Source: Clostridia bacterium
GTDB taxonomy: Bacteria > Bacillota > Clostridia > Oscillospirales > CAG-272
Direction: 5' to 3'
NCBI GenBank assembly: GCA_017629925.1
Contig: JAGBWH010000134.1
Location: forward strand, 1 to 15,806
DNA length: 15,806 bases
Below are positions 10,931 to 15,806 of this stretch, piece by piece (within the stretch, counting starts at the first letter, position 1; each line of letters opens with the position of its first letter). The position numbers and the translations under genes are program-made. Under the pieces are notes generated by a model, which searched no databases, was not told where the DNA came from, and saw only the letters and a program-made list of their open reading frames with translations.

Positions 10931-13903
10931 TCACTTTTGGGAAACCGTGTCAAAAAATGTCGAGGCGAGTACGGCCCCTATATCTTTCATACGGGAGGTG
11001 TCCGCTTTTACAATTTGTCTGTCATAGGTGAGAAGCCCATTGGTTTCATCCTCTACGTCAGAGAGTTGGGTAAGCACGGTAGCACAGAGCCCTTTTTTGA
11101 TCATAGGCACGATTTCCCCAAAATAGAGAGTTTCTAAGTCTCTCATAAAAGCGTCTTGGTCGGGGCATTTTCTATACCCATACGTTTTATCCAAATTAAA
11201 AGAATGGTCGGGCATTTTGTAGGAATAGCCCCCAAATTCCGAGAGCACCAAGGGTTTGTCTTTTTTGGGGGTGAGAGACACGGGTTTGAAGTAGACGTGC
11301 TCACTCTCCACATCACTCTCCACCCCCGAAAACCATCCCGAGGCGGTGTCCCATATCCGAGAAGCGTCAAGGGCTTTCAGGTGACGGTATAAGGGGGTAG
11401 CGTTGTGCTGTCCCCAGCCTTCGTTGAAGATGGTGTAATAGACAACCGAGGGGTGACTGTATAGACACGCAACCGTTTGCTCTGCCGTCTCCTGCCAAAT
11501 GGCTTGGCGTTTTTTTGAGGCTTTGCGCACAAGCCCTTTTTTGATGCCCAAAGTGGGCAGGGCAGTATCAAGCAGAAAACTGTATCGACCGGAATTGACC
11601 ATGTCTTGGAACACAGCCATACCATAAATATCGCAGTAGTAATAGAAAATATCAGGCTCAATTTTGATATGCTTACGTAGCATATTAAAACCCATTTCTT
11701 TTGCGCGCAAAATGTCTTCTTTATACCCTTCGGCGTTGCCCGGCAGATAAATACCATCGGCAAAATAGCCTTGGTCAAGCAGACCATGGAAGAAATAAGG
11801 CTTGCCGTTTAAGGTGAGGTAGGTGGTGCCATTCACTTCTGCTGTGCCGATTTCCCGCAAAGCGAAATAGGAGGAGATTTTGTCCTCTCCGCACAGGAGT
11901 GTGAAGGGGTAAATGTGGGGTGTCTCTGGCGTCCACAGGAGAGGGCTATCTACTGTAATCGTCACTTCATCTCCCACATAGGTGTAAGTTTTGTCGCACA
12001 GACACACCTCTTTTTCGGGTGCGCCTCCCTTGGTTTTGATGGTCACAGAGGTGAGGGTGGTAGAGATTTTGATATCCTCGATATAAAGGGCAGGTAGCAT
12101 CTCAAGCCATACGGTCTGCCAAATACCGCTGGTTGGCGTATACCACATACCCCCTCTGCGATAGCGTTGCTTACCATAGGGATAAAGGGGGCTTAGGTTG
12201 TCGGAGACGCGCACCTTGATGTGGTTTTCGCCCACTTTGACGTGCTGTGTAATGTCAAAAGAGAAGGGCAGATAGCCACCTTGATGGGTGCCTACCTCTG
12301 TGCCGTTGATAAAAACAGCACACTCGCAATCCACCGCACCAAAGTGCAAAAGCAGGGTGGCATGGAGTTCCGAAAGCGTAAATGTTCGCTCGTAGAGTAG
12401 CACCTCGCCTTTTTTGGTGAGTCTGCCCACACCTGAGAGGGCAGATTCGGGCGGAAAAGGCACTTTTATTTGACCTTCAAAGCGCACCTCGTCTTTTTTG
12501 AGAATACGAAGTTGCCATTCGCCGTTGAGCGAAGTGTATGCTTCTCTTTTGCACAGAGGACGGGGATGCTCCTCCTCAAAGGGCGTTTCGCTTGGGGTGT
12601 AGGGTGTTTTGAGGTCGCACAGGCGAGGGGGCTTTTTAGAAAGGATGATGAGCAAGGGCAAAAGTAGACATAGGGGAATGATTGCCACCGCAAAAATATT
12701 GGCATTGGGCACAAAAGAGGTTGTGCCGTCTCCCCCCACAATCGTCTTTGCATCCGCGAGCACCCATTTACCGATCATAGGCCCAATCACACCGGGCACC
12801 AGCACTTGCGAAAAAATGCGCACGCCTTGCAAGGCGCCGGATTTTCCTTTTGGGGTGTTGTCACGAATGATGACACCAAACACCGCCATGCCTGCGAGAT
12901 ACCCACTCATCATGAGAAAAGAGCCGAGGAACACGGGCAAAGTGGTGCGGCAAAAATAGAGTAGCACCAGCCCAAGAGAGAGCCAAATCAAGGTGATGGG
13001 GGAGGCGAAAGCAAAGCCCTTTTTATCGTAGACCTTGCCCCAAAGTGCGGTCACCGCAGATGCCAAAATAATGGCAGGCGCCATGATGAACACATAATCT
13101 GCCATACCAAGAGACACTTCATAGTAAATAATAAGGTAGGGCATAAAAATTTGAATGGCAATGTTAAAGAGTATAAAAGCGGCAAGGGCAATGTAAAGTG
13201 ATGTATTTTTGGAGATGGTAGAAGGCTTAAACCCATAAAGAATGGTAGAAAAATAAGGGTTTGTATCGGGTTTGATGGCAGGCTCGGAGATGATAAAGAA
13301 GCCTAAAATACCAATGAACATAACCACCGCACCGATGATGAGGAAAATGATGGTCCAGCTTTGCGGGAGGTTTTGGTCAAATCCCATAAAACCACCAAAC
13401 ACCACCAAAATGGCAACCAGCGGCATCATGGCGTTGACGCCCTCTGCCATTCCGCGGTTGGAGGCGTCTGTGCTGTCAGTTAGCCAAGCGTTGAAAGCGG
13501 CATCGTTGGCTGTTGAGCCAAAGAAGGTCATCACGCAGTCCATGATAATCACAAGTGAAATGCCCACCGCTGCAGCAGATGCAACCGCAGGAAATAGGGC
13601 GGAGATGATATCCATGCGAATGAGGGAAAAAGAAAGAATGGATATGCCCCACAAAATATATCCGCCACAGATAAATAGTTTTCGTTTGCCCACGCGGTCA
13701 GATAGCGCGCCCATAAAAACGGTGGTGAGCGTTGCCGCCACCGCACTGGCAGACACCATCAGGGAAATATCAGCGGCAGAGGCATGAAAAATTTTGTAGA
13801 TAAATACGTTAAAATACATATTTTCTACTACCCACGCCACCTGTCCCATTAGGCTAAATAAGGTCAGCGCATACCAAAAACGACGAGATAATGTGGATTT
13901 CAT
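10931..13903 (-). CDS. MFS transporter fused to a GH2 glycoside hydrolase
   Basis: One uninterrupted 990-aa frame holds two complete proteins. Residues 1-422 form an MFS transporter with 12 predicted membrane segments and the motif-A loop GALSDRVGKRK (65-75) between segments 2 and 3. A linker of about 25 residues leads to a whole GH2 enzyme: sugar-binding domain starting HPRPLCKREAYTSLNGEW (446-463), Ig-like domain (about 605-690), then the TIM barrel with acid/base E828 in FNEGW and nucleophile E889 in LSEFGG. Twelve segments put both termini in the cytoplasm, so the glycosidase would act where the transporter releases substrate. The NxK motif of classical beta-glucuronidases is absent. It lies 79 bases after uxaC, with ribosome site AAGGA eight bases upstream. 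A role in import and hydrolysis of a uronic-acid glycoside is inferred from uxaC; other beta-glycosides are possible. Confidence 0.93.
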   Translation of the reverse strand: MKSTLSRRFWYALTLFSLMGQVAWVVENMYFNVFIYKIFHASAADISLMVSASAVAATLTTVFMGALSDRVGKRKLFICGGYILWGISILSFSLIRMDIISALFPAVASAAAVGISLVIIMDCVMTFFGSTANDAAFNAWLTDSTDASNRGMAEGVNAMMPLVAILVVFGGFMGFDQNLPQSWTIIFLIIGAVVMFIGILGFFIISEPAIKPDTNPYFSTILYGFKPSTISKNTSLYIALAAFILFNIAIQIFMPYLIIYYEVSLGMADYVFIMAPAIILASAVTALWGKVYDKKGFAFASPITLIWLSLGLVLLYFCRTTLPVFLGSFLMMSGYLAGMAVFGVIIRDNTPKGKSGALQGVRIFSQVLVPGVIGPMIGKWVLADAKTIVGGDGTTSFVPNANIFAVAIIPLCLLLPLLIILSKKPPRLCDLKTPYTPSETPFEEEHPRPLCKREAYTSLNGEWQLRILKKDEVRFEGQIKVPFPPESALSGVGRLTKKGEVLLYERTFTLSELHATLLLHFGAVDCECAVFINGTEVGTHQGGYLPFSFDITQHVKVGENHIKVRVSDNLSPLYPYGKQRYRRGGMWYTPTSGIWQTVWLEMLPALYIEDIKISTTLTSVTIKTKGGAPEKEVCLCDKTYTYVGDEVTITVDSPLLWTPETPHIYPFTLLCGEDKISSYFALREIGTAEVNGTTYLTLNGKPYFFHGLLDQGYFADGIYLPGNAEGYKEDILRAKEMGFNMLRKHIKIEPDIFYYYCDIYGMAVFQDMVNSGRYSFLLDTALPTLGIKKGLVRKASKKRQAIWQETAEQTVACLYSHPSVVYYTIFNEGWGQHNATPLYRHLKALDASRIWDTASGWFSGVESDVESEHVYFKPVSLTPKKDKPLVLSEFGGYSYKMPDHSFNLDKTYGYRKCPDQDAFMRDLETLYFGEIVPMIKKGLCATVLTQLSDVEDETNGLLTYDRQIVKADTSRMKDIGAVLASTFFDTVSQK

Positions 13904-13939
13904 GAGATGCTTCCTTTTCTTTTTATTTATTTGAAGAAA

Positions 13940-13971
13940 TATGCCACACTACTGTATTTAAGTGTGGCATA
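13940..13971 (-). other. Intercistronic hairpin between uxaC and the MFS-GH2 gene
   Basis: TATGCCACACT (13940-13950) and AGTGTGGCATA (13961-13971) are a perfect 11-bp inverted repeat around a ten-base loop. On the minus strand only a broken T stretch (ATTTCTTC) follows, so it looks like a leaky terminator or an mRNA end-protecting element that would make uxaC message exceed that of the fusion gene. Confidence 0.75.
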
Positions 13972-13982
13972 AACGGCTTTGT

Positions 13983-15377
13983 TTATTTTGCGAAATACGC
14001 CATTGCGTTGTGATAGCAAATATCTTTGACTACCCCACCAACAAACTCAATATCGGGGGGGTATTCGCCATTTTCAATCAAATTGCCAAGCAAATTGCAG
14101 AGAATACGGCGGAAATATTCGTGGCGCGGATAGGAGAGAAAACTGCGGCTATCGGTGAGCATACCCACGAATTTAGAGAGCAGTCCCACTTGGGAGAGGG
14201 CGGTGAGTTGCTTTTCTATGCCGTCTTTTTGGTCATTAAACCACCAAGCAGAGCCATATTGCACCCGACTGACGATGCCACCGCCTGCAAAACAGTTTTT
14301 GAGCGTGGCAAGCACCTCGTTATCACGAGGATTGAGGCAGTAGAGAATGGTTTTGGGAAGATTGTTTTCTCGATCGAGGGCATCGAGCAGAGCAGAGAGA
14401 TTTTCGGCAAAGCATCTATCGCCCATGGCGTCAAATCCCGTGTCGGGGCCAAGTTCTGCAAAACGACGAGAGGAGTTGTTGCGCAATGCCCCAATATGGT
14501 ATTGTTGCACCCAGCCGAGTTTCGCATATTCTTTGCCCAGATAGTGGAGAATGTAGGTTTTGTAGGGGGCGGCTTGAGATGATGTGATTTTCTCGCCCGC
14601 GAGCGCACGGCAAAGCAGAGCGTTTACCTCTTCTTTGGTGGCTTCTTCATACATCACAATTTCAAGTCCATGGTCACTGCATACACAACCGCAGGCATCA
14701 AAGTAGGCAATGCGAGCAGACAGCGCAAGGCAAAGGCTATCGAGGTCACAAATGTCGATGTGCGAAGCCTCGCCCAGTTTTTTGATGTAACCGACAAACA
14801 GCGGTGCTTCTATATTGAGTGCCTTATCAGGTCGAAAACCCGGCAATACGTCCACGGGAAAACTGTCATCTTGTGCGAGTAGCTTGTGGTATTTCAGGTC
14901 ATCTGTGGGATCGTCGGTGGTGACGATTTTGGTGACATTGCTCATCAAAATCATTTGCCTTGCGCTGAGCGTCTTGAGTTTTTCTTCTGCCTTGGCATAG
15001 ATTTTTTCTGCCGTTTTAGGAGAGAGAAGATCATATATACCAAAGAAATGGCGCAGTTCCATATGCGTCCAATGATACATGGGATTGCCAATGGCGTAAG
15101 GCAACATTTCGGCGTATTTCATGAATTTTTCGTAGTCGGGCTTATTGCCTGTCACATAGCCTTCCTCTACGCCCATTTCACGGAGCAGTCTCCATTTGTA
15201 GTGGTCTCCGCCCAGCCACGCCTCAGTTAAATTGGCAAATTTTCTATCTTCATAAATTTCCTGTACGGGCAGGTGGCAATGGAAATCAAAAATAGGACAC
15301 CCTTTGGCATAGTCATGGTAGAGAGTACGTGCGGTGGGGGTGGTGAGCAAAAAGTCTTGGTCCATAAATGTTTTCAT
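13983..15377 (-). CDS. uxaC: Glucuronate isomerase
   Basis: The 464-aa product matches UxaC, which interconverts D-glucuronate with D-fructuronate and D-galacturonate with D-tagaturonate, the first cytoplasmic step of hexuronate breakdown. It is an amidohydrolase-fold enzyme: MKTFMDQDFLL at the start, the metal-binding HCH in FDFHCHLP (H33, H35), YHWTHMELRHFFGI, and WWFNDQKDGIEKQL and TDSRSFLSYPRHEYFRRILCN near the end are typical. Length is that of the family. The start at 15377 is preferred because MKTFMDQDFLL is the canonical N-terminus and AAGGGG lies eight bases before it. An in-frame ATG at 15416 also has a ribosome-like AAAGG and is less likely. It is the first gene of the unit with MFS-GH2. 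No uxuA, uxuB or uxaB is in view. Confidence 0.96.
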   Translation of the reverse strand: MKTFMDQDFLLTTPTARTLYHDYAKGCPIFDFHCHLPVQEIYEDRKFANLTEAWLGGDHYKWRLLREMGVEEGYVTGNKPDYEKFMKYAEMLPYAIGNPMYHWTHMELRHFFGIYDLLSPKTAEKIYAKAEEKLKTLSARQMILMSNVTKIVTTDDPTDDLKYHKLLAQDDSFPVDVLPGFRPDKALNIEAPLFVGYIKKLGEASHIDICDLDSLCLALSARIAYFDACGCVCSDHGLEIVMYEEATKEEVNALLCRALAGEKITSSQAAPYKTYILHYLGKEYAKLGWVQQYHIGALRNNSSRRFAELGPDTGFDAMGDRCFAENLSALLDALDRENNLPKTILYCLNPRDNEVLATLKNCFAGGGIVSRVQYGSAWWFNDQKDGIEKQLTALSQVGLLSKFVGMLTDSRSFLSYPRHEYFRRILCNLLGNLIENGEYPPDIEFVGGVVKDICYHNAMAYFAK

Positions 15378-15437
15378 GACGGTTTCCCCTTTTTTTCTTA
15401 TCATCAGGCAAGGCATTTTTTACCTTTACCAAAATGT

Positions 15438-15466
15438 ATTATAACACGAATACGTGCCACAATCAA
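15438..15466 (-). promoter_or_regulatory. Promoter of the uxaC-MFS-GH2 operon, with a possible operator
   Basis: On the minus strand there is TTGATT (15461-15466), 17 bases and TATAAT (15438-15443). Inside the spacer CACG-TATT-CGTG forms a short inverted repeat (15445-15456), a plausible site for a sugar-responsive repressor. No regulator gene is next to it. Confidence 0.8.
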
Positions 15467-15578
15467 TCAAAAAACGCCGATTTTTTGCTTTTTAGCCACA
15501 AAAACGGAAGATTTATATTTCATTTGTATCCAAAGATAGATTTTCCACCCATTGCCACGACTTTTTTCATAAAAACTA

Positions 15579-15606
15579 TTGACAAAATCAATTTTTATGG
15601 TACAAT
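15579..15606 (+). promoter_or_regulatory. Promoter of the tRNA-Leu gene
   Basis: TTGACA (15579-15584), 16 bases, TACAAT (15601-15606). The leader then contains GTTCTA (15614-15619) and TAGAAC (15627-15632), a 6-bp inverted repeat that may help 5' processing. Confidence 0.85.
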
Positions 15607-15644
15607 ATGTAATGTTCTACACGCAATAGAACGAAATTTAATAT

Positions 15645-15731
15645 GCGGGTGTGGCGGAATTGGCAGACGCGTAAGATTCAGGTTCTTATGGTCGCAAGGC
15701 TGTGCAGGTTCAAGTCCTGTCACCCGCACCA
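15645..15731 (+). tRNA. tRNA-Leu (anticodon CAG), CCA encoded
   Basis: Acceptor arms GCGGGTG (15645-15651) and CACCCGC (15721-15727) pair fully, and ACCA follows. The anticodon stem TAAGA/TCTTA encloses the loop TTCAGGT with anticodon CAG at 15679-15681, reading CUG. The long variable arm and the GGTTCAAGTCC T-arm are those of a class II leucine tRNA. Confidence 0.96.
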
Positions 15732-15732
15732 G

Positions 15733-15775
15733 AAAAAAGCACACATTTGTCTACCAAGACAATGTGTGCTTTTTT
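15733..15775 (+). terminator. Terminator of the tRNA-Leu gene
   Basis: GCACACA and TTGTC pair with GACAA and TGTGTGC around TACCAA (one bulged T), followed by six T. A-rich sequence on the left makes it symmetrical. Nothing recognisable lies between it and the window end. Confidence 0.9.
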
Positions 15776-15806
15776 CAACTAAATCCGCCTTCGTCGGAAT
15801 AAATCC

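Noticed and set aside
13272..13787. A 171-codon plus-strand frame within the MFS part
   Set aside because: Antisense shadow of the membrane segments; its composition is explained by the complementary strand and it has no domain.

Overview
The window looks like chromosome of a gut-type member of the Clostridia (Bacillota), probably near the Oscillospirales or Christensenellales. This is inferred from the gene families (FeoA/FeoB with a Cys-rich FeoB-associated peptide, HolA beside MinD- and MgsA-like genes, YugP-type protease, UxaC), near-consensus sigma-A promoters, strong AGGAG ribosome sites, and hairpin-rich intergenic repeats of a kind I associate with these clades. No taxonomic marker gene is present.

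Layout. (1) 1-472: the 3' end of a highly codon-biased surface-type (LamG-like) gene on the + strand, interrupted by an in-frame TAA, then a terminator. (2) 600-800: two families of short hairpin repeats. (3) 806-4012, minus strand: a four-gene operon, minD/tadZ-like ATPase, mgsA-like, holA and a polysaccharide deacetylase, with a recognisable promoter at 4065-4094. (4) 4145-5040, minus: a DUF2156-type gene split by a one-base change in an A run. (5) 5143-5340, plus: a 65-aa protein. (6) 5431-5680: terminator and an inverted array of GTGAAGTT repeats. (7) 5674-8258, minus: feoA, feoB and a small Cys-rich membrane peptide, with two near-identical palindromic operators. (8) 8498-10054, plus: a nucleotidyltransferase-like gene and a DtxR-type regulator with iron-type metal ligands. 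(9) 10112-10816, minus: a YugP-like membrane zinc protease. (10) 10931-15377, minus: uxaC followed by a 990-aa fusion of a 12-TM MFS transporter to a complete GH2 glycosidase. (11) 15645-15731: tRNA-Leu(CAG).

Two functional units stand out. The first is an iron-uptake circuit: a DtxR-type repressor with Met/Cys/Glu/His primary ligands is encoded divergently from feoAB, whose promoter and internal gap each carry GTTAGC-N4-GCTAAC. The second is a sugar-acid unit: glucuronate isomerase is apparently co-transcribed with a single polypeptide that would import a glycoside and cleave it on the cytoplasmic face of the membrane. The fusion is the best candidate for something undescribed. Its GH2 part lacks the NxK signature of classical beta-glucuronidases, so its substrate is open. 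The MgsA-like protein lacks two catalytic residues and may not be a normal methylglyoxal synthase.

Several start codons were moved inward from the longest possible reading frame on the basis of ribosome sites or promoters (holA, FeoB-associated peptide, feoB, feoA, the nucleotidyltransferase and uxaC). All family names come from reading motifs; no database search was possible.
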